Origin: Pseudomonas hefeiensis
Lineage (GTDB): Bacteria; Pseudomonadota; Gammaproteobacteria; Pseudomonadales; Pseudomonadaceae
Length of the DNA: 64,000 nucleotides
Assembly (NCBI RefSeq): GCF_030687835.1
Contig: NZ_CP117449.1
Span: 4,154,001 to 4,218,000, forward strand
Direction of reading: 5' to 3'
In this document: positions 26,377 to 36,691 of the stretch, piece after piece
Layout of the letters: each line of letters begins with the position of its first letter
How positions within the stretch are numbered: the stretch's first letter is position 1
Notes under the pieces: generated by a model
Told to the model about the DNA's origin: nothing
The model's input: only the letters and a program-made list of their open reading frames with translations
Databases searched by the model: none
Translations under genes and position numbers: made by a program

Positions 26377-27501
26377 TTATCTCCCTTCAAGTTCGGCGGC
26401 AATAACTTTGACAATCTTGGCGCGTGAAGCGGCTCTCTTGGCCAGAATTTGCGCTTCACCTGTTTGATCCAACCATTCCCTAAAACGCTGGAGCGCATGG
26501 CGCGTTTGCGACGCATCGCGACAGTTGGCCAGGAAGGCAAACTGTACTTTCTGTACATCATCAGCGACAAAAATACCGAAGGAACCGCTTACAACCGTAG
26601 CATCAGGAAAGCCTAACAACGTAGTGGCCTGAGTCTCTGTTGCTCCACGGTGACAGGCGATTAAATGCAACGGTCCTTCTGCACCTTTCAACAGATCAGC
26701 ATGCTCATGGTCACGCAGAAAAGGCTTACCCACCAGCTCACGCGCAGCAGCAACCGTGAACGCAGCCGGGATTGCATGGACAAACACAACGACATTCACT
26801 CCAGCAATTGGAACAATGGCTAACGCTTCGCTAGCAGGGACTTTGCCACCATTGAGCGCCTGCAGTAACACCGCTTCCATCGCTCGTTTGCGCTGACGGA
26901 AGTCCATCCGTGTCCAATCCAGCGCCTGGCCCATATCGAAACGGCTCGAAGCCGCAGCGGTTACACCGCGCTGGGTCAGAACGACCAACGCATCGAGAAG
27001 CGCTTCCTGAACGCGGCTACGCAATTGCTCAACGGTTGAGACCATTCCACCCCTGAAGGGTGTCTGTTGTGCAATAAAGGCCTGGAAGCGCTGATTACGT
27101 GCTGTCTCAGCTACCTGGCCATCGCCTGTTGGGATATTTGGCATAGCGATGAAGCGCACCTTCCCCCGAGTAGTGGCTAGTCCCTCCATGTACTCCGCAT
27201 GGCAAATACCAATGTCGCCGTCACCACTGGCCCAGCCGGCATTGCCATTGGACAGCACCAGTAGCACATCGCAATCCCTCACGGCTTGCAAACAGGCATC
27301 CCAGCTGTCCTGCATTCCGTCCGCAGAAGGTGCATCTTCGTTAATCCAAACTTCAAATACCTGTTTGCCAAATAGCTTCGTGCCCTCTATCTCACGTTTG
27401 AGTTGCTCTCGGATATTGCTGAGCGTTTGATCGCTGTCCGCGGGAAAGCGATCGTTACAACGACTGGACAGCATTACTTTGATTCTCTTTGACTGGGCCA
27501 T
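26377..27501 (-). CDS. TIR-like / DUF4062 domain protein
   Basis: This 374-residue protein opens RIKVMLSSRCNDRFP and continues with VFEVWINEDAPSADGMQDSWDACLQAVRDCDVLLVLSNGNAGW and EYMEGLATTRGKVRFIAMP. That is the pattern of DUF4062, a TIR/SEFIR-like flavodoxin-type fold: beta strand with SS, a glutamate, a CDV(L) strand, and an E near the EYxxA helix. The C-terminal 200 residues carry a second alpha/beta region (LAIVPIAGVNVVVFVHAIPAAF). It is the first gene of the unit with the PhoD-like phosphatase. TIR-like domains in defence often cleave NAD or make signals; whether this one does is not shown. Confidence 0.7.
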   Translation of the reverse strand: MAQSKRIKVMLSSRCNDRFPADSDQTLSNIREQLKREIEGTKLFGKQVFEVWINEDAPSADGMQDSWDACLQAVRDCDVLLVLSNGNAGWASGDGDIGICHAEYMEGLATTRGKVRFIAMPNIPTGDGQVAETARNQRFQAFIAQQTPFRGGMVSTVEQLRSRVQEALLDALVVLTQRGVTAAASSRFDMGQALDWTRMDFRQRKRAMEAVLLQALNGGKVPASEALAIVPIAGVNVVVFVHAIPAAFTVAAARELVGKPFLRDHEHADLLKGAEGPLHLIACHRGATETQATTLLGFPDATVVSGSFGIFVADDVQKVQFAFLANCRDASQTRHALQRFREWLDQTGEAQILAKRAASRAKIVKVIAAELEGR

Positions 27502-27620
27502 CCTTGCTCCTGCCCCACTTCCGAGGCCTCAAAATTCTTTGATCAATGAATACCTTCCCGCCCTATCTCCAGATTCACCTGGCCAAGAAGCCGGAGGCAA
27601 TATGGTGCCCCCCCTTTCTG

Positions 27621-30551
27621 TTAGGCACTGGTTACGACCCGGACATCTGAACCAGATACGTTCTTAATGTAGGAGTAACTGGTGCCGAGGACAGCAAGCT
27701 GATCAGCGGAGATTTTCGCTGCCGAAATGGCAGGCTGTACGATCACGAATCTGAAAATCATCTCGTGGTCGTGGCACTTGTTGCGAAGCAGCTCCAAATC
27801 TATTGGGTCACCCTTGAGGATTCTGTCGAACCCTTTCGGCAGCGATTGCTGGTACCGCCCCATCAATCGATTGAAGAATTTTTCCTCGGTGTGCAGCCAC
27901 TTCACCGATCGTGACGCTTGGCCGCAGACCTCGTAGACATCGTTCACGCGAGCACCAGGCCGATCTTTTTGGGGGCAATACTTGCAGTGGTAAAGGTCGA
28001 CAAAGATTGCGTCCTTGCTTTCTTTGATTGCCACCAAATCCGCAATCTCACCTGCGCCATCATCGTTGAAAATGAATGCATAGTCGTCCTCGATTTGGCT
28101 GTAGGTGAACCCTTGGACGGTGTCCATGTTACGAGTTGCCCTCATGGACTCGCTGTGGATCTGGGTCGTCCCCCAGTCCCAAGCCTCAATCAGCGCTATA
28201 GGAAGCTTCAAGTCCAAACTATTGGGTGTGTAGAACCGGTAATTACCCTCGACCATTGAACCGTCTACGGCTAGCAGGACCAAAGGGTTCGCATCCAGGT
28301 ACTGCTCAAACGAGCTCTCTTCAGCGAAAATGATCTTCACCCCAGGGCAGGAGACTTTGTAGCTGTCGTTCAGTAACCGTATCGTGATGTCAGGAAGCTG
28401 ACACTCCGTGCCATCTGCTGCTATGGCGATGACGGGCACTTCTAGTGTCAGATCGTCGGTCCGCTGAGGCTTGCCAAGCTCGACATCAAGCAGGTTGAAG
28501 ATCTCACCATTGAGCGCCAGCGAAATTTTCTGCTCGTTTTCGATCGCAATGGGCTCAGGCCAATCAGCATAGAAGAGTCCAGTTGGCCAGGCTCCCTCAA
28601 TCTTCTCCGAGCGAATCACATCCTTGAGCACTTCAGAAGGGTTGATCGTGGCATCGTTGAGTTTCTGCGAGGCACGTTTGCACCACTCAATCCAGTAAAT
28701 GATGCTGGAAGAGTTCATCTCCCAGATTTTCCCCTTGTGAGAGCAGCCAACGGTGGTGCGCTGTCCATCTTCGTAGCCCGTCGCGAAGATGTTGGACTTC
28801 TTCGCCGTGCCGTTCTCGATTTCACTGATGACGGTATTGATGTCGCGCCCGACGTGCATCGTGAATCTCAGATCCTTGCGTGTCCTGGACAGCCCTACGT
28901 TCTGCAGCTTCATGAGCTTGATGTCGTGCAGAGTTCGGAATGTAGGCTCGCCGTTGATTCGCCTGGCATCTTTTGCAATCAAATTCAAAAACCGCGTCGC
29001 TTGCGACTCATCACCGGAGGAGTGAATGAATAGCGTCTTGTCGGGCGCGTGGTAGTACGCTAGGTAGAGAATCCAGTTGGTGTCAACGATCGCTGATGTC
29101 TGAGCCCATCCGACGGGAGATTCTCGTCGCGTCACCATGATGATGGTGTCTGAATCGTCGTTGATAGAAAGGAACTGCAGCGGTTCTTTCTTCTGCGAGA
29201 AGTGGTTGGCTTTCTCTGGCCGCCACTGGTCGCGCTCCACATGGTAGGCGATCGCACTGATTTTGGGGTTGGGGTTCAACCCGAAAATGTCCTCGGAGTC
29301 AGCATCATCTGGGAACTGCTCAGTGAATGTCTCCTTCTCGACCTCGCGGGCGATCTTGTCATGGCTCACGTCTCGAATCACGGCGCTCCAATCAGCACTT
29401 TCCTTGTAAAGCACCGACATCTGGTAATCGACTTTCTGGTTGGCGATGTTCGAGACGAATTTGGCATCACCTAAAGTGTCATCAACCCGGGTTAGACGAC
29501 CGATGAACTGTAAGGTGACGGCCGGACTGCGATGCTGGTCGTGAATAGCCGCGATTTTCAACTCAGGCAGGTCAAAGCCTTCGCCCAGCATGTCCACGCA
29601 GACGATGATCTTGTATTTCTTCTCGACAATTTCACCCAGCAGTTTGACCCGATTCGGCACCTTGCTGTGGATGAGAATGGGTGAAAGGTCTTCATGCTTT
29701 TTGTAGAGTTCAAACAGGGATTCAGCCCGTTTTTGAGATCGTGCACGTACCATCAGTAGGTGGTCGAAGCCTTGTTCTCGATCGCCTCGTAACAACTCTA
29801 CCGCCTTATCAGCAACCACTTGGTCAGCCAGTTCCAGGTTGTATTCGCGCACCGGGTGAAATTCGATCGCTTTGAAGTAGCCATCGATCTGCGCATCCTT
29901 CAACGGGTAGTTGTAGATAATTTTGCCTTCAAGAGGCTGGTTGTCCTCCCTGAAAGGCGTAGCAGTGAACTGCAGGCATGGCTTCTCTTTGAACGCGGTT
30001 TTCACCCTGCCCCACGTCATGGCGGCCACATGATGCGTTTCATCGATGATCAGGTGGCTGCAGAGCTCAGCTAAGGCTTGAAGGGACTCTGTGTCGAATC
30101 GCTGCAATGCTTGCGGGGTAGCGACAATTACATTCGCCTCGGCAAGCTGTTGCACATCTTCAGCCGACATTCCTGAGCCGATCGCCCTCACCACAGGGTT
30201 AAGTGCTGTGGCAGAAACAGCACCGATCTCCCGAAGTTTTTTCAGCCCGAGGCATTTTTCGACAAGCTGGGAGCGCAAGGCATCTGACGGGACGAGTACC
30301 AATGTCCTTGCCAACCGCCCTGCGATAAGCAAACCAAGCATGGTATCGGTCTTGCCGGTACCCGTTGGCATCACGATCGTTGCGGTCGTGGCCGGAGACA
30401 TCACCAGGTGGCCCAGTGAAGCGTATAGGGCGGCAAGCTGAGGCTTACGCAAGCCTGGCGTATTGGTTTCCCGGACTGCCAGGTTGAAATTGAAGAGGTG
30501 TTGCTGCCAGCTTTGATAGACGTCTAAGTACTTCCCTGTAGCATCGGCCAT
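27621..30551 (-). CDS. SF2 helicase (ResIII type) with C-terminal nuclease-like region
   Basis: This protein of about 976 residues has a helicase core in its N-terminal half: IVMPTGTGKTDTM (Walker A, about 60-72), LVLVPSDALRSQL, LIIDETHHVAAM (motif II, DETH near 170), LQFTATPFRED (motif III), VCVDMLGEGFDLPEL (motif V) and LQFIGRLTRVDD (motif VI). The C-terminal half contains EIADLVAIKESKDAIFVDLYHCKY, which fits a PD-(D/E)xK-like D...DxYxxK core, and ends VVTSA. ATG 30551 is preferred over a GTG four codons earlier. It stands alone and could be a single-gene DNA-targeting defence protein. It lacks the DUF1837 partner expected for Hachiman. Confidence 0.78.
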   Translation of the reverse strand: MADATGKYLDVYQSWQQHLFNFNLAVRETNTPGLRKPQLAALYASLGHLVMSPATTATIVMPTGTGKTDTMLGLLIAGRLARTLVLVPSDALRSQLVEKCLGLKKLREIGAVSATALNPVVRAIGSGMSAEDVQQLAEANVIVATPQALQRFDTESLQALAELCSHLIIDETHHVAAMTWGRVKTAFKEKPCLQFTATPFREDNQPLEGKIIYNYPLKDAQIDGYFKAIEFHPVREYNLELADQVVADKAVELLRGDREQGFDHLLMVRARSQKRAESLFELYKKHEDLSPILIHSKVPNRVKLLGEIVEKKYKIIVCVDMLGEGFDLPELKIAAIHDQHRSPAVTLQFIGRLTRVDDTLGDAKFVSNIANQKVDYQMSVLYKESADWSAVIRDVSHDKIAREVEKETFTEQFPDDADSEDIFGLNPNPKISAIAYHVERDQWRPEKANHFSQKKEPLQFLSINDDSDTIIMVTRRESPVGWAQTSAIVDTNWILYLAYYHAPDKTLFIHSSGDESQATRFLNLIAKDARRINGEPTFRTLHDIKLMKLQNVGLSRTRKDLRFTMHVGRDINTVISEIENGTAKKSNIFATGYEDGQRTTVGCSHKGKIWEMNSSSIIYWIEWCKRASQKLNDATINPSEVLKDVIRSEKIEGAWPTGLFYADWPEPIAIENEQKISLALNGEIFNLLDVELGKPQRTDDLTLEVPVIAIAADGTECQLPDITIRLLNDSYKVSCPGVKIIFAEESSFEQYLDANPLVLLAVDGSMVEGNYRFYTPNSLDLKLPIALIEAWDWGTTQIHSESMRATRNMDTVQGFTYSQIEDDYAFIFNDDGAGEIADLVAIKESKDAIFVDLYHCKYCPQKDRPGARVNDVYEVCGQASRSVKWLHTEEKFFNRLMGRYQQSLPKGFDRILKGDPIDLELLRNKCHDHEMIFRFVIVQPAISAAKISADQLAVLGTSYSYIKNVSGSDVRVVTSA

Positions 30552-31100
30552 TGCATTCACCACATTGAATGTGAAAATCAGCGCTGATTAGTCAGTGGCC
30601 ACATGCTATCAGTGAACATCATCTTAGGTGTACCCTGAAAAGCAGCGCTCAAACCCGCCACCCGCTCTGCCTTCATCAACCGAAGATCGAGGCCAAAAAG
30701 TCTAATCTGCGATGGAGGTACACCGAAAGCCATCCGAATCCATCCTGGTCCCTGTCAGAAATCGCCATTCGCGATCGCTCGTACACCCGGTGCGAATGGG
30801 GGCATAGCGAATTTTTTCGACCTGTAACTCCCGCTCTAGAGCCTAGTCAAAATGTTCTTTGGAGAGAACGACCTTGACTGTATTTACAGACTTCGGGATT
30901 ACCACGCTTTGCGGCGCGACTCTGCATCAACCGCAACCGCTCTCCAAATCGGCAACCCTTTAACAAGCGTCTTCGCGCCTTCAGGATCTTGTACTGATAC
31001 GACCTGCCCGGGGGAAACGAGAGTCGAACGCCTCTCAAGTGGCATATCTACCGAGATCCAAGATATCCGTGGGAGTAAATGTGGGAGTATTTTTTAGACA
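30552..31100. other. Island right end, no firm gene
   Basis: About 550 bases between the helicase and the tRNA terminator. On the minus strand 30578-30733 is a 51-codon frame (MAFGVPPSQIRLFGLDLRLM...) that reads like protein and could be a small gene or a remnant; I give it about 0.25. No integrase, transposase or long direct repeat was seen. GTGGGAGT occurs twice near 31070-31090. If the island entered at the tRNA-Pro 3' end, one attachment site should lie close to 31147. Confidence 0.4.
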
Positions 31101-31102
31101 TG

Positions 31103-31130
31103 AAAAAGCCCAACCTTTTCAGATCGGGCT
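31103..31130 (-). terminator. Rho-independent terminator of tRNA-Pro
   Basis: On the minus strand AGCCCGA and TTGGGCT form a 7-bp stem (one G-T pair) around a 10-base loop and are followed by TTTTT. It lies 17 bases beyond the tRNA CCA end, so it ends the tRNA transcript. Confidence 0.8.
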
Positions 31131-31146
31131 AAGTCATTGAAAAATA

Positions 31147-31223
31147 TGGTCGGGACGGAGTGATTCGAACACTCGACCCCTAGCACCCCATGCTAGTGCG
31201 CTACCGGACTGCGCTACGCCCCG
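31147..31223 (-). tRNA. tRNA-Pro (anticodon GGG)
   Basis: The 77-base gene folds into a full cloverleaf: acceptor CGGGGCG with CGTCCCG, anticodon arm CTAGC-ATGGGGT-GCTAG giving anticodon GGG, and T-arm GAGTG-TTCGAAT-CACTC. The ACCA end is encoded. It reads the proline codons CCC and CCU. It sits downstream of the MerR gene on the same strand. tRNA 3' ends are common integration sites, and the island described here lies on the 3' side of this gene, so it is the likely attB. Confidence 0.95.
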
Positions 31224-31314
31224 ACTAGGCGTGAATCTTGTTCCGTCTCTCAACGGAACGCTCAGGAATATATATCGCAAGCTTTTGAAAACTGGAAGAT
31301 TTAAAAGCAGAAAT

Positions 31315-31671
31315 TTATTTCTTGAGCACCACCAGCACATCTTCAAGCTCGGCGATCATCTGGCGGATCATCTGTTTGTACTGGGTTGTATCGTCTTTGG
31401 CCTCATCACCGGAGAGGCGCAAGCGCGCTCCGCCGATGGTGAACCCCTGGTCATACAGCAGCGCGCGGATCTGCCGGATCATCAGCACGTCTTGTCGCTG
31501 ATAGTACCGGCGGTTGCCGCGGCGCTTGACCGGGTTGAGTTGAGGAAACTCCTGCTCCCAATAGCGCAGCACATGCGGTTTTACCGCACACAGCTCGCTG
31601 ACTTCACCAATGGTGAAGTAGCGTTTGCCCGGGATGACGGGTAGCTCGTCGTTATGACTTGGTTCCAGCAT
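31315..31671 (-). CDS. MerR family transcriptional regulator
   Basis: This 118-residue protein has an N-terminal winged [31 protein letters not shown] (about residues 18-45) followed by the [20 protein letters not shown] wing. A C-terminal helix for dimerisation follows ([17 protein letters not shown]). There is no cysteine-based metal site in the C-terminus. ATG 31671 was chosen; it overlaps the end of ihfA by 20 bp, which points to one transcript from pheST-ihfA. The gene is a fixed neighbour of ihfA and tRNA-Pro in pseudomonads. Its regulon is unknown. Confidence 0.9.
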   Translation of the reverse strand: MLEPSHNDELPVIPGKRYFTIGEVSELCAVKPHVLRYWEQEFPQLNPVKRRGNRRYYQRQDVLMIRQIRALLYDQGFTIGGARLRLSGDEAKDDTTQYKQMIRQMIAELEDVLVVLKK

Positions 31672-31954
31672 AAGCCTCAACTCGGGCCTTCAACTTCTGC
31701 CCTGGACGAAAGGTGACCACACGGCGAGCCGTGATCGGGATTTCTTCACCCGTTTTCGGATTGCGGCCAGGCCGCTGGCGCTTGTCCCGCAGGTCGAAAT
31801 TGCCGAAACCGGACAATTTGACCTGTTCGTTGTCTTCCAGAGCGTGCCTGATTTCTTCGAAAAACAGTTCGACCAATTCTTTGGCCTCCCGTTTATTCAG
31901 GCCCAGCTCCTCATACAGACGTTCCGCCATCTCAGCTTTCGTCAGAGCCCCCAT
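31652..31954 (-). CDS. ihfA: Integration host factor subunit alpha
   Basis: This 100-residue DNA-bending protein carries [34 protein letters not shown], then the beta-arm region [38 protein letters not shown] (given as landmarks), typical of IhfA. It pairs with IhfB as a nucleoid heterodimer used in recombination, transcription and phage or ICE integration. It starts 3 bp after pheT, so it is the distal gene of the thrS-infC-rpmI-rplT-pheS-pheT cluster, as in other gammaproteobacteria. Confidence 0.97.
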   Translation of the reverse strand: MGALTKAEMAERLYEELGLNKREAKELVELFFEEIRHALEDNEQVKLSGFGNFDLRDKRQRPGRNPKTGEEIPITARRVVTFRPGQKLKARVEAYAGTKS

Positions 31955-31957
31955 ACG

Positions 31958-34336
31958 TCACTTCCTTAACGTGGCGTTCAACCTGTTTTCGAGCGAGGTG
32001 AGGATATTCTGCGTTGCGGTATTCACCTCATCGTCATTAAGAGTGCGCGATGGATGCTGCCAGGTCAAGCCGACTGCAAGGCTTTTTCTATGCGGATCAA
32101 TGCCTTTACCCTGATACACGTCAAATAGCCTGAGGTCCGTGAGCCATTCGCCTGCATTTTCACGGATTACATCCAGTACGGCGCTGGATGCAACGTCGCG
32201 ATCGGCCAGCAGCGCAAGGTCACGCCGCACTTCAGGAAAGCGCGATAACTCCTGGAATTTCGGCATTTTCCCCAATGCAACTTCGCCCAGAACCAGCTCG
32301 AAAACGAACACAGGACGATCAAGCCCCAGGGTCTTGGACAGTTCAGGGTGAATCGCCCCGACATAGCCGACTTCACGCCCATCACGCTCAATGCGCGCTG
32401 TCTGCCCCGGATGCAACGCCGGATGCTTGCCCGGCACGAAGGTGAACGCGTCGAGCGCACCGGCGAAGCCCAGCACCGCTTCCACGTCAGCCTTGACGTC
32501 GAAGAAGTCGACGACATCGCGACCTTGCGCCCAGCCTTCCGGCAAACGACTGCCGCAAACGACACCGGCCAGCATCGGCTCTTGCTTCAACCCTTCCAAC
32601 TGACCAACGAAACGCAGGCCGCTTTCGAACAGACGTACGCGGTCCTGTTGGCGGTTCAGGTTGTGCTGGAGCGACTTGACCAGGCCTGGCCACAGGGACG
32701 AGCGCATGGCGGCCATGTCGTTGGAGATGGGGTTGGCCAGCAACAGCGGCTCGGCACCCGGGTTGAACAGTTCAAACTGACGCGGATCGATGAAGCTGTA
32801 GGTGATCGCTTCCTGATACCCACGGGCCACCAGCAGACGGCGCAGCTCCGGCAGGTCGCTACGGGCTTCGGCCTTGGCCTGTGGGGCCAGGCGCGCCTGC
32901 GGGTAGCGGACCGGCAAACGGTTGTAGCCGTACAGTCGGGCCAGTTCTTCGATCAGATCGACTTCCAGGCTGATATCGAAGCGATGGCTTGGTACTTCGA
33001 CACGCCACTGCCCTGCCCCATCGGCGCTGATGTTCAGGCCCAGGGCACTGAGCAGGCGTTCGACTTCGGCCGGCTCCATTTCCATGCCAAGCATCTGGGT
33101 GATGCGCTGAGCACGCAGGGTAACCGGTGCGATTTTGGGCAGGTGCTGTTCGCTGACGGTTTCGATGATCGGGCCGGCTTCGCCGCCAGTGATTTCCAGC
33201 AGCAGGCCAGTGGCGCGCTCCATGGCTTCACGAGCCAGTTGCCAGTCCACGCCGCGCTCGTAGCGGTGCGAGGCGTCGGTATGCAGGCCATAGGAACGGG
33301 CCTTGCCAGCCACCGCAATCTGGTCGAAGAACGCACTTTCAAGGAACACATCACGGGTCGTCGTGGACACGCCGCTGTGCTCGCCACCCATGACGCCGGC
33401 AATCGCCAACGCACGGGAGTGGTCGGCGATCACCAGCGTATCGCTGCGCAGGGCAACTTCCTGACCGTCGAGCAACACCAGCTTCTCGCCTTCCTCAGCC
33501 ATGCGCACGCGGATGCCTCCGTTGATTTCGGCAAGGTCGAACGCGTGCAGCGGCTGACCCAGTTCCAGCATCACGTAGTTGGTGATGTCGACAGCTGCGT
33601 CGATGCTACGCACGTCGGCGCGACGCAGGCGCTCGACCATCCACAGCGGGGTCGGCTTGGACAGATCGACATTACGGATGACGCGACCCAGATAACGCGG
33701 ACATGCCGCCGGCGCCAGGACTTCAACCGAACGCACTTCATCATGCACCGCCGCAACGGCCGCCACCGCTGGACGTACTACCGGGGCGGCATACAACGCG
33801 CCAACCTCACGGGCCAGACCGGCCAGGGACAGGCAGTCACCACGGTTCGGTGTCAGGTCGACCTCGATGCTCGCATCGTCCAGACCCAGGTATTCACGGA
33901 TGTCCAGGCCAACCGGCGCATCTGCCGGAAGCTCCATCAGGCCATCGTTGCCCTCGCCAACCTGCAGTTCGGCCTGGGAGCACAACATGCCGTTGGACTC
34001 GACGCCACGCAGCTTGGCTTTCTTTATCTTGAAATCACCCGGCAGTTCGGCACCGATCATGGCGAACGGGATCTTCAGGCCCGGGCGCACATTTGGCGCG
34101 CCGCAGACCACCTGGAAGGTTTCCGTGCCATTGCTGACCTGGCAAACCCGCAGCTTGTCAGCGTCCGGATGCTGCTCGGTGCTCAGCACCTCGCCCACCA
34201 CGACACCGCTGAATTCACCGGCGGCCGGCGTCACGCTATCGACCTCAAGACCGGCCATCGACAGGCGAGCAACCAGCTCGTCCCGGCTTACCTGCGGGCT
34301 TACCCAGCCGCGCAGCCATTGTTCACTGAATTTCAT
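31958..34336 (-). CDS. pheT: Phenylalanyl-tRNA synthetase beta subunit
   Basis: This 792-residue subunit of the alpha2-beta2 enzyme begins MKFSEQWLRGWVSPQVSRDELVARLSMAGLEVDSV. It has the tRNA-binding OB domain (residues about 40-150, GEVLSTEQHPDADKLRVCQV), the B3/B4 editing region, the B5 domain, and a C-terminal ferredoxin-like anticodon-binding domain (FQELSRFPEVRRDLALL, about 705-792). Length is normal for Pseudomonas. It follows pheS by 36 bp on the same strand. Confidence 0.97.
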   Translation of the reverse strand: MKFSEQWLRGWVSPQVSRDELVARLSMAGLEVDSVTPAAGEFSGVVVGEVLSTEQHPDADKLRVCQVSNGTETFQVVCGAPNVRPGLKIPFAMIGAELPGDFKIKKAKLRGVESNGMLCSQAELQVGEGNDGLMELPADAPVGLDIREYLGLDDASIEVDLTPNRGDCLSLAGLAREVGALYAAPVVRPAVAAVAAVHDEVRSVEVLAPAACPRYLGRVIRNVDLSKPTPLWMVERLRRADVRSIDAAVDITNYVMLELGQPLHAFDLAEINGGIRVRMAEEGEKLVLLDGQEVALRSDTLVIADHSRALAIAGVMGGEHSGVSTTTRDVFLESAFFDQIAVAGKARSYGLHTDASHRYERGVDWQLAREAMERATGLLLEITGGEAGPIIETVSEQHLPKIAPVTLRAQRITQMLGMEMEPAEVERLLSALGLNISADGAGQWRVEVPSHRFDISLEVDLIEELARLYGYNRLPVRYPQARLAPQAKAEARSDLPELRRLLVARGYQEAITYSFIDPRQFELFNPGAEPLLLANPISNDMAAMRSSLWPGLVKSLQHNLNRQQDRVRLFESGLRFVGQLEGLKQEPMLAGVVCGSRLPEGWAQGRDVVDFFDVKADVEAVLGFAGALDAFTFVPGKHPALHPGQTARIERDGREVGYVGAIHPELSKTLGLDRPVFVFELVLGEVALGKMPKFQELSRFPEVRRDLALLADRDVASSAVLDVIRENAGEWLTDLRLFDVYQGKGIDPHRKSLAVGLTWQHPSRTLNDDEVNTATQNILTSLENRLNATLRK

Positions 34337-34372
34337 CCTGCTCTCCTATTAGATTCGTTACGGGTCTGCGGC

Positions 34373-35443
<1,071 letters not shown>

Positions 35444-35498
35444 ATGACGTTTAACACCTGGCCCCACAGAGGTGAGACCGGGTGACTGTCGGGGGTAC

Positions 35499-35855
35499 TT
35501 AAGCCAAGGTGGCTTTAGCTTTCTCGACAATCGCAGCAAACGCCGCTTTTTCGTTCACTGCCAGATCAGCCAGAACCTTACGGTCGATCTCGATGGACGC
35601 TTTTTTCAGGCCGGCAATGAAACGGCTGTAGGACAGACCGTTAACACGAGCACCAGCGTTGATACGAGCGATCCACAGAGCGCGGAACTGACGTTTTTTC
35701 TGACGACGGTCACGGTAGGCGTATTGGCCTGCCTTGATTACCGCTTGCTTGGCAACACGGAATACGCGTGAACGCGCGCCGTAGTAGCCTTTAGCAAGTT
35801 TCAGAATTTTTTTGTGACGCTTACGGGCAATGACGCCACGCTTTACACGAGCCAT
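35499..35855 (-). CDS. rplT: 50S ribosomal protein L20
   Basis: This 118-residue basic protein ([29 protein letters not shown]...) contains the long N-terminal helix that threads into 23S rRNA and the globular C-terminal domain ([22 protein letters not shown]). It is needed early in 50S assembly. It lies 30 bp after rpmI in the standard infC-rpmI-rplT order. In enterics L20 represses this operon; no clear L20-binding leader was identified here. Confidence 0.98.
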
Positions 35856-35885
35856 GAGTTACTTCCTCTATTCTTGATCCAAAAA

Positions 35886-36080
35886 TTAACGAAGGCGCAG
35901 CATGCGCTCGACTTTTGCCACGTCAGACGGATGCAGCAAGCTGCTACCGCGTAGTTGACGCTTACGCTTGGTCGACATTTTGGTCAGGATGTGGCTCTTG
36001 AAAGCGTGCTTGTGCTTGATACCGTTAGCAGTTTTCAGAAACCGCTTAGCAGCACCACTTTTAGTTTTCATCTTTGGCAT
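35886..36080 (-). CDS. rpmI: 50S ribosomal protein L35
   Basis: This 64-residue, very basic protein reads [20 protein letters not shown] and then [24 protein letters not shown], with a C-terminal VERMLRLR. This is the normal length and sequence pattern of L35. It is placed between infC (60-bp gap) and rplT. Confidence 0.98.
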   Translation of the reverse strand: MPKMKTKSGAAKRFLKTANGIKHKHAFKSHILTKMSTKRKRQLRGSSLLHPSDVAKVERMLRLR

Positions 36081-36140
36081 GTTCGGATACTCCGCATTCA
36101 GTTGATAAACATAATCGCAAGGCCTGCCGTGCCCTGTTGA

Positions 36141-36689
36141 TTACTTCTTCTTTTTCGGGGCGATGACCATGATCAGCTGGCGTCCTTCCATCTTAGGATG
36201 CTGTTCGACCGAACCGTACTCGAGCAGGTCTTGTTCAACCCGCTTGAGGAGTTCCATCCCCAGCTCCTGGTGGGCCATCTCACGGCCGCGGAATCGCAAG
36301 GATACCTTGGCCCTGTCCCCGTCACTCAGGAAACGTACCAGGTTGCGCAGTTTTACCTGGTAATCCCCTTCCTCCGTCCCTGGACGAAACTTGATTTCTT
36401 TTACCTGAATCTGCTTCTGGTTTTTCTTTGCCGCGGCAATCTGCTTCTTCTTTTCGAAGATCGATTTGCCGTAGTCCATCAGTTTGCAAACAGGGGGTAC
36501 TGCATCGGCGGAAATCTCCACCAAATCCAGTTTGGCCTCTTCAGCCTTAAGAAGCGCGTCTTCAATTGACACAATCCCAAGCTGTTCACCTTCAGCACCA
36601 ATTAACCGAACCTCGCGTGCCGAGATATTCTCGTTGATCGGGGCTTTCGGTGCAGCTCGTTTATCTTGTCTCATTTCACGCTTAATAAT
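36141..36689 (-). CDS. infC: Translation initiation factor IF-3, ATT start
   Basis: IF-3 keeps ribosomal subunits apart and checks the start codon. The protein (about 182 residues) has the N-domain ([22 protein letters not shown]), the lysine-rich linker ([24 protein letters not shown]) and the C-domain ending APKKKK. There is an in-frame ATG at 36674, but GGAG at 36698-36695 is placed for one of three consecutive ATT codons at 36692, 36689 or 36686. I chose 36689. An AUU start is the known device by which IF-3 limits its own synthesis. The start lies directly after the thrS stop. Confidence 0.93.
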   Translation of the reverse strand: MIKREMRQDKRAAPKAPINENISAREVRLIGAEGEQLGIVSIEDALLKAEEAKLDLVEISADAVPPVCKLMDYGKSIFEKKKQIAAAKKNQKQIQVKEIKFRPGTEEGDYQVKLRNLVRFLSDGDRAKVSLRFRGREMAHQELGMELLKRVEQDLLEYGSVEQHPKMEGRQLIMVIAPKKKK

Positions 36690-36691
36690 AA

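Noticed and set aside
9432..31146. Integrase or transposase in the cargo region
   Set aside because: No tyrosine recombinase or DDE transposase motif was found in any frame I examined.
35444..35498. Phenylalanine-rich leader peptide for pheS
   Set aside because: No short frame with clustered Phe codons lies between rplT and the hairpin.
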